This document shows, piece by piece, positions 1-6,514 of a stretch of 7,091 nt of DNA. The DNA is from an uncultured Bacteroidales bacterium. Lineage in GTDB: Bacteria > Bacteroidota > Bacteroidia > Bacteroidales > UBA932. Below the pieces are notes generated by a model. That model did no database searches. It was not told the origin of the DNA and was given only the letters and a program-made list of their open reading frames with translations. Position 1 is the first letter of the stretch. Every line of letters starts with the position of its first letter. Both the position numbers and the translations under genes were made by a program. The stretch is from the NCBI GenBank assembly GCA_900546445.1, contig URCV01000063.1:1-7091 (forward strand), written 5' to 3'.

Positions 1-62
1 CCAGTTCCCCGGTGATCTTGACTCCTCCGAGAAGATACTTCTTGCTCTTTGGAAGAGATTTG
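1..62. other. Left-edge segment not recognisable as tpiA
   Basis: Homology to triosephosphate isomerase stops abruptly here. The tpiA frame has no stop but encodes an unfamiliar stretch (QISSKEQEVSSRRSQDHR). Another minus-strand frame reads DWYKSLPKSKKYLLGGVKI, which looks more like ordinary protein, but I cannot assign it to a family. The segment may be foreign sequence joined at a contig end. It is too short to classify. Confidence 0.4.
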
Positions 63-764
63 TACCAGTCCGCCGTCGATGTCTTTCTGTGCGAAGAGCT
101 CCTTAGCGTTAGAAGGCTTGCAAGAACCACCGTAAAGGATAGATGTGTCCTCAGCTACCTGCTCACCGAATTTCTCGGCGATAGTCTTGCGGATGAATGC
201 GTGGATTTCCTCTGCCTGCTCAGCGGTAGCGGTCTTACCTGTTCCGATAGCCCATACAGGCTCGTAAGCTACGATGATGTGAGCCATATCTTCTGCCGTG
301 AAGTTATAAAGCACATTCTTAATCTGGCTTGCGCACACGTCGAAGTGCTTTCCTGCCTCTCTCTCCTCGAGGTTTTCACCTACGCAGAGAATCACGTCGA
401 GACCATGCTCAAGAGCGAGTTTTGTCTTCTCTACGAGTTTCTCGTCTGTCTCGCCATAGTACTGACGACGCTCAGAGTGTCCCAGAATGGTGTACTCGCA
501 GCCTACTGACTCAAGCATAGCTGCAGAAATCTCTCCCGTGTAAGCCCCTTTTTCCTTATCTGCGCAGTTCTCTGCAGAAAGACCTACAGGGGTACCTTTT
601 ACGATCTCTGCGATAGGGAACAAGTGGGTGAAAGGAGTAGCGATTACGAGTTTAACATCTGCAGGAACTTCTGCTGAACCTTTAACGACAGCCTTTGCAA
701 GCTCGATTCCTTCTGGAACTGTAGTATTCATCTTCCAGTTACCAGCGACAATTTTCTTTCTCAT
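1..764 (-). CDS. tpiA: Triosephosphate isomerase, 3' end aberrant and running off the window
   Basis: This cytosolic glycolytic enzyme interconverts dihydroxyacetone phosphate and glyceraldehyde 3-phosphate. The protein starts MRKKIVAGNWKMN and carries the full TIM catalytic set: Asn9 and Lys11 in NWK, His96 in GHSERR, Glu168 in AYEPVWAIGTGKTA (which includes the flexible loop 6), and the phosphate-contacting YGGS at 211-214. Residues 1-234 (down to about position 63) look like an ordinary TIM. After DIDGGLV the family expects a second phosphate-binding GGAS-type loop and a short last helix, about 16-18 residues more. Instead the frame stays open with unrelated polar, basic sequence to the window edge, with no stop codon. 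The ATG at 762-764 is supported by homology and by the Bacteroidota promoter upstream. Identity is very secure; the last 20 or so codons are doubtful and may reflect misassembly, frameshift or recombination. Confidence 0.95.
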   Translation of the reverse strand, partial: MRKKIVAGNWKMNTTVPEGIELAKAVVKGSAEVPADVKLVIATPFTHLFPIAEIVKGTPVGLSAENCADKEKGAYTGEISAAMLESVGCEYTILGHSERRQYYGETDEKLVEKTKLALEHGLDVILCVGENLEEREAGKHFDVCASQIKNVLYNFTAEDMAHIIVAYEPVWAIGTGKTATAEQAEEIHAFIRKTIAEKFGEQVAEDTSILYGGSCKPSNAKELFAQKDIDGGLVQISSKEQEVSSRRSQDHRGT

Positions 765-801
765 TTCGTTATATGTATTTATTTATTATACTTTCGCGCT
801 G

Positions 802-833
802 CAAATTTATATTCTTTTAATGAAAAACCCAAA
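802..833 (-). promoter_or_regulatory. Bacteroidota-type promoter of tpiA
   Basis: Read on the minus strand, a -33 element TTTG (830-833) is followed by a 20-nt spacer and a -7 element TAAATTTG (802-809). This matches the established Bacteroides primary-sigma consensus TTTG / 19-21 nt / TAnnTTTG. The -7 element ends 37 nt before the tpiA ATG, giving a 5' leader of roughly 30 nt that is A/T-rich, as is usual in this phylum. It is the only complete consensus promoter I found in the window. Confidence 0.85.
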
Positions 834-971
834 AACACTTCGAGATATAGAATAACCTGATAATCTTTTTTCACCTTTCCGACCCATAATCAAGTGCCAC
901 CGGTACACTCCGTTTCGAAACAGTTTTTTTGAAAAAAGCTCAAAAAAATTTGGATAATTTATATTTGCGCC

Positions 972-985
972 GTTTTGTGCAAAAC
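972..985. repeat. 6-bp inverted repeat GTTTTG-TG-CAAAAC
   Basis: A perfect 6-bp inverted repeat with a 2-bp centre lies 4 bp downstream of the plus-strand -7-like TATATTTG (960-967). The placement is operator-like, but no regulator gene is in the window and the repeat is short enough to occur by chance. Confidence 0.3.
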
Positions 986-1032
986 AAAAAGCGGGCATAT
1001 AACACTGTGTGCCAACCACATAAAACATCTTT

Positions 1033-1151
1033 CCGACAGCGGGGTGAAAACACTTCACCATCGGGACTTGCTAGCGGTTGACGATGTCCCAGCATCGTAT
1101 TATCTGCCTATTGAACCTGTTGTTTATAACAGCCGGAGTGGGGCGGCCGGC
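1033..1151. repeat. Cluster of short inverted repeats (possible RNA structure)
   Basis: Four short hairpins sit in a row. GGTGAA (1043-1048) pairs with TTCACC (1054-1059), flanked by CCGA (1033-1036) and TCGG (1061-1064). ACGATG (1081-1086) pairs with CATCGT (1093-1098), and overlaps an alternative GGGAC (1063-1067) / GTCCC (1086-1090) pairing. CTGTT (1117-1121) pairs with AACAG (1128-1132). GCCGG (1132-1136) pairs with CCGGC (1147-1151). The pairings are directly visible, but stems of 5-6 bp are individually expected by chance. No T-tract follows the last stem on either strand, so none is a clear terminator. Confidence 0.3.
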
Positions 1152-1218
1152 ACAAGTATGTCATTTTATGAAGGCAAACATCGAAAAACAGCCTATGAAC
1201 TATGCAAAGCCACTCTCC

Positions 1219-2244
1219 TTACCGCCGAGCATCTCGGCAGACTACGGCGTAGTGACTTTGGGAAGAGAAGTCGGTGAGGAGTTCCCGGCTTTCACAGATT
1301 TGGCGGCTTAGGTCATCGTTATCGGGAGAGTAGAGCACGGCCATCTCGTATTTTCCGCTATCTGAAGGGGCGATGTGCCAGTCGAAATAGTTACGGGCGA
1401 TTAGCCCCATATTATTTCGCACATTCAGTTCCACACAGGGAGTCAAAGTCCCTAAGGAATCTATGAACATATCCACCCCTATCGTGCCGGTGTATTTTCC
1501 GCAAAACTCCCGTCGAAGGAACTCCGCCACTCCGTCCTTTACCTCCATAACGAATCCTGGGTCGATATACGAAGAGAGGATGGATAGCATATTTTCGTTA
1601 GAAGCGAGGAGATTACCGGTGTAGGCCCCGTGAGAAGTCTTAAAAAGCGAAAAGCCATAGAAATGCACGTCGGAAGGCTCCACGCGAAACTGATAGGAAA
1701 AGTCTCTCGCCACCACCTTACGCCTTTCCACTATCACGCTCCCCTGCTTGGCAATTATCTTTTCGCACCATCCCAAATCGCTCGCCGTCCACGAATCGCG
1801 CCTTACGGGCCTCAAACCCTTGCCGCTGCTAGACCACGGAGACTTGATGATGGTATCCCCGTATTCCTCCACCAGAGCCCTGGCATCCTCCACGCTAAAC
1901 GCTTCACGGGCAGAAGTTTGGCACCAGAGAGGATTGGCCCGTCCACCCATCAGGAAATCCGCACACCTAATGGACATACGGCGATGCGAAAGGTCACGCA
2001 CCCGCTCCAAGTCAGCATCGGAAGGAAGCTCCCGGGCATCTGCTCCGTCGCGCAACAGCCTATGTCTTACGGCCTTGTCCCATCCCCAGACCACTATCGG
2101 AGACGGGTCGTCCAGAAAGCGCATAATGCTCGCACAATCCCGACTGAAGAAGGCAGCGGAATGCGGAGGCACGAAGCTCGCGTCGTTATTGGCCAGAGCC
2201 AAATCGTGATCGGAATTGAAGATAATTATCCGGGAAGGACTCAT
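1219..2244 (-). CDS. Uncharacterised ATP-grasp-like protein
   Basis: This 341-residue soluble protein has no signal peptide or membrane segment. I recognise an ATP-grasp-like layout but not a specific function. The N-terminal region has a HDLALANND-type segment (13-21) followed by VPPHSAA, a pattern I associate with uncharacterised Bacteroidota proteins. A nucleotide-binding core follows: IIKSPWSSSGKGL at 132-144, with Lys134 and a Ser/Gly-rich loop; VIVERR at 170-175, where Glu173 is a candidate adenine-region residue; GTIGVDMF at 253-260; and ELNVRNNMG at 272-280, where Glu272 and Asn274 are plausible metal ligands. ATP-grasp enzymes usually join a carboxylate to an amine or thiol through an acyl phosphate; substrate and product here are unknown. 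It is divergent from the phosphatase gene across 32 bp, and the ATG at 2242-2244 lies 8 nt after a -7-like element. It stands alone on its strand, well separated from tpiA. Confidence 0.75.
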   Translation of the reverse strand: MSPSRIIIFNSDHDLALANNDASFVPPHSAAFFSRDCASIMRFLDDPSPIVVWGWDKAVRHRLLRDGADARELPSDADLERVRDLSHRRMSIRCADFLMGGRANPLWCQTSAREAFSVEDARALVEEYGDTIIKSPWSSSGKGLRPVRRDSWTASDLGWCEKIIAKQGSVIVERRKVVARDFSYQFRVEPSDVHFYGFSLFKTSHGAYTGNLLASNENMLSILSSYIDPGFVMEVKDGVAEFLRREFCGKYTGTIGVDMFIDSLGTLTPCVELNVRNNMGLIARNYFDWHIAPSDSGKYEMAVLYSPDNDDLSRQICESRELLTDFSSQSHYAVVCRDARR

Positions 2245-2252
2245 AAATGCGG

Positions 2253-2270
2253 CAAATTTACTTAAATTTG
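2253..2270. promoter_or_regulatory. Mirror-image divergent promoter palindrome
   Basis: The sequence CAAATTTA-CT-TAAATTTG is an inverted repeat with 8-bp arms. Each arm read outward is TAAATTTG, a perfect match to the Bacteroidota -7 consensus TAnnTTTG. The rightward copy (2263-2270) ends 6 nt before the phosphatase ATG at 2277. The leftward copy (2253-2260) ends 8 nt before the ATP-grasp ATG at 2244. If both are used, the transcripts would be leaderless or nearly so, and the two polymerases would compete for the same site. Neither direction has a good TTTG at 19-21 nt: leftward there is TTTT at spacer 19, rightward nothing. The sequence could also be an operator. Confidence 0.55.
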
Positions 2271-2276
2271 TAGATT

Positions 2277-3548
2277 ATGAAAAGATTTGTACTTGTTTTA
2301 TCGGCATTGGCCGTTAGCATAAGCGCCTTCGCGCAAAGAGAATACGCAAGAGAGTTGCTCGAGCAGGATGTGACGCGCAGTATGAACTTGCACCATAACT
2401 ACGAGGCTCCCGAAAAGGTAGTGGACACCCCGGCGCCGAAAGGATATAAACCATTCTATATCAGCCATTATGGCAGACACGGAAGCAGATATCACTGGAC
2501 CGCGAACCATATAGACAGAGGCCTTTCGATACTGGATTCGCTCGCAGCTCACGACCTTCTTACCGAAGAGGGTGCGGCAGTGAGAGAGGACCTGTGGCAG
2601 ATAAAGGACGCCCATAAGGGAGTGGTAGGATACCTTACGCACAAAGGCGCAGAGCAGCATCAGGGAATAGCCCACAGGATGTACGAGCGCTGCCCTCAGG
2701 TGTTCGAACAAAAAGACAGACAGAGAATTGAAGCCGTATCCACGGCAGCTCAGCGCTGCATTCAGAGTATGGCCAATTTCTGCCTCCAGCTCACCCGCGA
2801 GAACCCTTCGCTGCAGTTCACGATGGACGCCGGAGAGCGCTATGCCGAATACCTGTCGAATTCTTCGGGATTAAGACATGTGGACAAAAGCAGGACTAAT
2901 GCCATTCTGGATTCCCTCATCACTGCCGAGCTCGACCCAAGTCGCATAATGGCTTCGTGGATAAAGGACGAAGCGGCTGCGGAAAAATATGTCCATAACC
3001 CTCGGATATTCATCTACTACGTGTTCTGGGCCGGCAGCATAGGCCAATGCCTCGACATCGAGGACCCATACATCTACCGTCATTTCACCTTCGACGAGAT
3101 TTATGCCCTCTGGGCCTATAACGACGCCTACTACTACTCGAGTATGTGCGGAAATCTCGAAAACGAAAGAAATGAAGACTTGATAGGCCAACGAATCCTG
3201 AAAGACATCTTGGAAAAGGCCGACTTGGCCCTCGAAGAAGGCAGCGACAAGGCTGCGGACCTTCGCTTCGGACACGACTCGGCGCTCTCCCCTCTTATCA
3301 GCCTTCTCAGGATAGAGGGACTTGAGGAAGCGCACAGCGTAGCCCAGGCTCCGGACGTGTGGTTCGGATTTAGGGGTATGCCTATGGCATCGAACCTTCA
3401 GATGATTTTCTATAAGAACAAGAAGGGAGACGTACTCGTAAAGCTTCTCTATAACGAAAGGGAGACCACCATCCCGGCAGTGCAGACCTGCTGCGGTCCA
3501 TACTACAAATGGTCTGAATTAAGAGACTATTTCACTTCATTACTATAA
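2277..3548 (+). CDS. Secreted histidine acid phosphatase (phytase-like, clade 2 histidine phosphatase)
   Basis: A predicted exported phosphomonoesterase of 423 residues, about the usual family length. Residues 1-19 form a Sec signal peptide (MKRFVLVLSALAVSISAFA, cleavage before Gln20). The phosphate-binding motif RHGSR is at 67-71 within YGRHGSRYHW, with His68 as the nucleophile that becomes phosphorylated. TAAQR (156-160) supplies a further conserved Arg. The proton-donor motif appears as GHDSA at 332-336 (His333-Asp334). Family members hydrolyse phosphate esters such as sugar phosphates or inositol phosphates; the substrate cannot be settled from sequence. HD is the classical acid-phosphatase/phytase form, whereas multiple inositol polyphosphate phosphatases usually have HAE. 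The likely site of action is the periplasm. The gene probably forms an operon with the antiporter 6 bp downstream. The ATG is fixed by the signal peptide and lies 6 nt from a -7-like element. Confidence 0.88.
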   Translation: MKRFVLVLSALAVSISAFAQREYARELLEQDVTRSMNLHHNYEAPEKVVDTPAPKGYKPFYISHYGRHGSRYHWTANHIDRGLSILDSLAAHDLLTEEGAAVREDLWQIKDAHKGVVGYLTHKGAEQHQGIAHRMYERCPQVFEQKDRQRIEAVSTAAQRCIQSMANFCLQLTRENPSLQFTMDAGERYAEYLSNSSGLRHVDKSRTNAILDSLITAELDPSRIMASWIKDEAAAEKYVHNPRIFIYYVFWAGSIGQCLDIEDPYIYRHFTFDEIYALWAYNDAYYYSSMCGNLENERNEDLIGQRILKDILEKADLALEEGSDKAADLRFGHDSALSPLISLLRIEGLEEAHSVAQAPDVWFGFRGMPMASNLQMIFYKNKKGDVLVKLLYNERETTIPAVQTCCGPYYKWSELRDYFTSLL

Positions 3549-3554
3549 TAGCTA

Positions 3555-5156
3555 ATGTCGCCTTTCCTTTTAGTCTTCGCGGTAATCATCGTTATCTGCG
3601 TGTTTTTGAATAAGTTGTCCAGCAAGCTGGGCATCCCGGTGCTTTTGTTCTTCCTAATGCTGGGACTGCTCTTCGGAATGAAAGACCCCGAGTTCGCCGA
3701 CAACACCTCCTGGCTCGTCGGAGACATAAGCACCATAGCGCTGATTTTCATTATGTTCTATGGTGGATTCGGAACGAGATGGAAATCGGCCCGTCCCGTC
3801 ATCTTGGAAGCGGGCCTTCTCGCCACGGTAGGAGTAGCCCTCACGGCAGTGTTCGTGGGACTCTTCTGTCATTTAGTACTGAAATGGGGTATGGTAGAGA
3901 GCCTTTTGATGGGTGCCGTAATCAGTTCTACGGATGCGGCTTCGGTATTCTCGATACTGCGTACCAGAAAGCTTGGCCTGAAGAACAATACCGCGCCGCT
4001 CATCGAGGTAGAGAGCGGTTCGAACGACCCGATGTCATATATGCTGACATCCATTATGCTCTCGCTGCTCACAGGTTCCATATCGACGAGCAGCATCGTC
4101 TGGGACATCGTATCCCAATTGGCATTCGGAATCGGCGGCGGTCTGGCCATAGCCTACGGGGCCAAGTTCCTCCTGAAGAAGGTGAATGTGAAGAACAATG
4201 GGTTCGATTTGCTCATTTTCATCTCGATAGCCATAATCTCGTACACAGTTCCGGATATGATAGGAGGCAACGGCTTCCTGAGCGCATATATCGTGGGTAT
4301 TTTCTTAGGTAATACGGACTATCCGGGCCGCAAGTCGATGGTATCGTTTTTCGATGCACTGACCAGCCTTATGCAGATCGTCATCTTCTTCCTCCTCGGT
4401 ATGCTCGCCGTGCCTCAGCAACTTCTTCACGCCATGGTGCCGGCGCTTATCATCTTCGCATTCCTTACGATCGTGGCCCGTCCGCTGTCTGTCTATGGAG
4501 TATTGGCTCCTTTCAAGAAGTACCCGCTTAACCAGATAGGACTGGTGTCATTCGTGGGTCTTAGAGGTGCCGCTTCCATAGTGTTTGCCATAATGATACT
4601 GAATTCAAACGCCGGACTTACGCACGACATCTTTAGCATAGTGTTCTGTATAGTGCTCATCTCCATAGCCTTGCAGGGTTCGCTAGTGCCTTTCGCCGCT
4701 AAGGCGACGGGAATGATAGACTCTTCTTCCGACGTCATGACCACATTCTCCGACTTCGAGAAAAACTCGGCGATGTCATTCGGAAGCATAGCCATATCGG
4801 AAGAAAGCAGATGGAAAGGCAAGACGATCAGCGAGCTGTCTCTTCCTCAGGACTGCCTGATAGTGCTGGTACTCAGAGGGAAGGAACGCATAGTTCCTAA
4901 CGGGGACACGGAGCTTTCCACCGGAGACGAAGTGATTCTGTGCACGAAGGCCTACAAGGACAAGAAGACCGACAACCTGCAGTATAACACGGTGTCTGCC
5001 AAGTGGTCCGGCTGTAAGGTCCGCGACTACCCTAACGATGCCAATTGTCTGCTGGTCCTCATTCAGCGCGGCGATGAGAACATCATCCCTAACGGAAACA
5101 CCGAGCTGAAAGAAGACGACGTGCTGGTAATCCTACACCGCGATTCACTCGCCTAG
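3555..5156 (+). CDS. CPA1-family potassium/proton antiporter with two RCK_C domains
   Basis: A 533-residue inner-membrane antiporter of the NhaP2/CvrA type, expected to exchange K+ (or Na+) for H+. About a dozen hydrophobic helices span residues 1-385. Ion-site signatures are SSTDAASV at 124-131 (Asp127) and ESGSNDP at 153-159 (Asn157, Asp158), plus GLRGAAS at 335-341 (Arg337) in a late helix. The cytoplasmic tail (about 405-530) holds two successive RCK_C/TrkA-C-like units: one around 419-463 with IVPNGDTELSTGDEV, the other around 484-528 with IIPNGNTELKEDDVLV. They are visibly repeats of each other. Such domains bind regulatory ligands in related transporters. The ATG at 3555 directly precedes the first membrane helix and follows the phosphatase stop by 6 bp, so co-transcription is likely. 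The 3' end overlaps the converging reductase gene by 12 bp. NhaP2/CvrA is the nearest named relative; specificity is inferred. Confidence 0.9.
   Translation: MSPFLLVFAVIIVICVFLNKLSSKLGIPVLLFFLMLGLLFGMKDPEFADNTSWLVGDISTIALIFIMFYGGFGTRWKSARPVILEAGLLATVGVALTAVFVGLFCHLVLKWGMVESLLMGAVISSTDAASVFSILRTRKLGLKNNTAPLIEVESGSNDPMSYMLTSIMLSLLTGSISTSSIVWDIVSQLAFGIGGGLAIAYGAKFLLKKVNVKNNGFDLLIFISIAIISYTVPDMIGGNGFLSAYIVGIFLGNTDYPGRKSMVSFFDALTSLMQIVIFFLLGMLAVPQQLLHAMVPALIIFAFLTIVARPLSVYGVLAPFKKYPLNQIGLVSFVGLRGAASIVFAIMILNSNAGLTHDIFSIVFCIVLISIALQGSLVPFAAKATGMIDSSSDVMTTFSDFEKNSAMSFGSIAISEESRWKGKTISELSLPQDCLIVLVLRGKERIVPNGDTELSTGDEVILCTKAYKDKKTDNLQYNTVSAKWSGCKVRDYPNDANCLLVLIQRGDENIIPNGNTELKEDDVLVILHRDSLA
5145..5156. 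other. Tail-to-tail overlap of antiporter and reductase genes
   Basis: The antiporter stop TAG (5154-5156, plus) lies inside the reductase reading frame, and the reductase stop TGA (5145-5147 on the minus strand) lies inside the antiporter frame. The coding regions share 12 bp. No hairpin with a T-tract is apparent near the junction, so transcripts from the two operons may run into each other. Confidence 0.85.
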
Positions 5157-6512
5157 CTTCAATTTCTCTACGAATTTGTCGATTTTGCGCATCTGCGCCG
5201 GGATGGCTATACGCTGAGGGCAGTGCGATACGCATTGGCCACAAGCGATGCAGTGCGATGCCTGTCGAAGTTTAGGCACACTCCTGTCGTATCCTATCAG
5301 GAATGCTCTGCGCGCACGCTTATAATCAGGATCTTCCGGCCCGTGATTCGGGAAGTTTCCCTCGTTTATGCACTTGTTATAGTGAGCGAAGATGGCCGGA
5401 ATATTAAGACCATAAGGACAAGGCATACAATATTGACACCCGGTACACGGGATGTTCTTCAAGTCCACTATGTCGCTCGCCACACCCATAAGGAAGCGAT
5501 TTTCCTCTTCGCTGATAGGCACGAGCGGCGAAAAAGTGCGAGTATTGTCGATAAGGTGCTCCATATAAGTCATTCCGCTCAGCACGCACAGCACGTCTTC
5601 GGGAGTTCCGGCAAATCGGAACGCCCAGCTCGCTATGCTCCTTTCAGGCTCTCGCTGACGGAGTTTGGTAGATATGAAGTCCGGGACCTTGGCCAATCGT
5701 CCACCCAGAAGAGGCTCCATCACCACTACTGGGATGTGCCTTTTATGCAGTTCGGCATAAAGGTATTTCGCATCGGTATTTTCCGGATTTATCTGTTTCG
5801 CGTGCTCCCAGTCCAAATAATTGAGTTCTATCTGCACGAAGTCCCAATGGTACTTTCCCTCGTCGTGCCAAGCGAGCGCCCGATCGAATACCGCGACGTC
5901 GCCATGGTAGGAAAAACCGAGATTACGGATGCGTCCGGCAGCCTTTTGCTCCACTAGATAGTCCAATATACCATTATCGATAAAGCGACTATAGAACTCC
6001 TTCATACCACTCCCGGTGCCTATGGCGTGAAGAAGAAGGTAGTCCACATAGTCCGTCTGCAACTCCTTAAGCGAATTCTCGAACATCTCTATGGAAGCCT
6101 CGCGACTCCAAGTCTCGGGAGCGAAGTTGGAAAGCTTCGTGGCTATGAAGTAACTGCTTCTGTCATAACGCTTCAAGGCATCGCCCGTAGCCTTTTCGGA
6201 AAGCCCTTTACAATAAGCCGGAGACGTGTCGAAATAATTTATCCCATGCTTCAACGCATAGTCTATCTGACGGTTGACCATCTCCTGGTCTATAGGAGCG
6301 TCGGCCGCCTCCCCTGTCTGAGGAAGTCGCATCATACCGTAGCCTAAAAGTGACACCTTGTCACCGGTTCCGGGATTGACTCGGCAAGTCATCTCCCCAT
6401 TACCCTCGGTGCTCGAAACATTCTTACATCCGGAAATCGCAGCAGCGCCACCGGCCAATCCCGTAGCTCCTAACACCTTCAGGAAATCCCTTCTATTAAT
6501 TTTCTCTGCCAT
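5145..6512 (-). CDS. Aldo/keto reductase with C-terminal 4Fe-4S dicluster domain, predicted Tat lipoprotein
   Basis: A 455-residue redox enzyme. Residues 1-29 look like a twin-arginine signal (NRRDFLKVLG, Arg7-Arg8) ending in a lipobox ISGC (Cys29), so the folded protein is probably exported and lipid-anchored. Residues 50-345 form an aldo/keto reductase barrel with the catalytic tetrad visible: Asp95 and Tyr100 (FDTSPAY), Lys126 (IATK) and His162 (LLLHA). The C-terminus has two cluster motifs: C356-x2-C-x2-C-x2-C365-P, and C421-x2-C-x2-C-x3-C431-P. Iron-sulfur AKRs of this type are widespread in anaerobes; their substrates are mostly unknown. The ATG is 2 bp after the stop of the ferredoxin gene, implying translational coupling and electron transfer between the two products. 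The stop overlaps the antiporter tail. Export depends on a Tat system encoded elsewhere. Confidence 0.9.
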   Translation of the reverse strand: MAEKINRRDFLKVLGATGLAGGAAAISGCKNVSSTEGNGEMTCRVNPGTGDKVSLLGYGMMRLPQTGEAADAPIDQEMVNRQIDYALKHGINYFDTSPAYCKGLSEKATGDALKRYDRSSYFIATKLSNFAPETWSREASIEMFENSLKELQTDYVDYLLLHAIGTGSGMKEFYSRFIDNGILDYLVEQKAAGRIRNLGFSYHGDVAVFDRALAWHDEGKYHWDFVQIELNYLDWEHAKQINPENTDAKYLYAELHKRHIPVVVMEPLLGGRLAKVPDFISTKLRQREPERSIASWAFRFAGTPEDVLCVLSGMTYMEHLIDNTRTFSPLVPISEEENRFLMGVASDIVDLKNIPCTGCQYCMPCPYGLNIPAIFAHYNKCINEGNFPNHGPEDPDYKRARRAFLIGYDRSVPKLRQASHCIACGQCVSHCPQRIAIPAQMRKIDKFVEKLKLGE

Positions 6513-6514
6513 AA

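Larger units (their letters stand above)
765..1218. other. 454-bp intergenic region between the ATP-grasp gene and tpiA
   Basis: No convincing gene lies here. The right part of the tpiA promoter and leader occupies 765-833. Positions 924-948 are homopolymer-rich and contain a perfect A/T inverted repeat, TTTTTTTGA (924-932) and TCAAAAAAA (940-948). A lone -7-like TATATTTG sits at 960-967 on the plus strand without a correctly spaced TTTG. An operator-like inverted repeat, GTTTTG-TG-CAAAAC, lies at 972-985. Positions 1033-1151 hold several short hairpins. Possible reading frames of 77-100 codons cross the region, but none resembles a known family and they run antisense into the neighbouring gene or across the tpiA promoter. 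I saw no clear intrinsic terminator for the ATP-grasp gene that ends at 1219. Confidence 0.6.

Noticed and set aside
12..509. Plus-strand open frame of 165 codons
   Set aside because: It is antisense to tpiA, whose translation is unmistakable; this frame resembles no family.
924..948. A/T inverted repeat as an intrinsic terminator
   Set aside because: The stem has almost no G/C pairs and lies far from the end of either neighbouring gene, so it is more likely homopolymer-rich spacer DNA.
807..1061. Minus-strand open frame of 84 codons between the ATP-grasp gene and tpiA
   Set aside because: It runs through the consensus tpiA promoter and the homopolymer-rich tract, and its product has no recognisable domain or signal.
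1132..1151. GCCGG/CCGGC hairpin as a terminator for the ATP-grasp gene
   Set aside because: The stem is only 5 bp with a 10-nt loop, and no T-tract follows it on the minus strand.
975..1311. Plus-strand open frames of 100 and 77 codons; one has a short hydrophobic start (HRIICLLNLLFITAG)
   Set aside because: They overlap each other, run antisense into the end of the ATP-grasp gene, lack a proper promoter, and resemble nothing known.
1630..2265. Plus-strand open frames of 211 and 153 codons
   Set aside because: They are shadows of the ATP-grasp gene on the opposite strand, with arginine/proline-rich composition typical of antisense frames.
3779..4312. Plus-strand open frame of 177 codons inside the antiporter gene
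   Set aside because: It is an out-of-frame shadow; the antiporter frame carries the membrane helices and ion-site motifs.
5223..5957. Plus-strand open frame of 244 codons
   Set aside because: It is antisense to the aldo/keto reductase and its cysteine motifs; no family resemblance.
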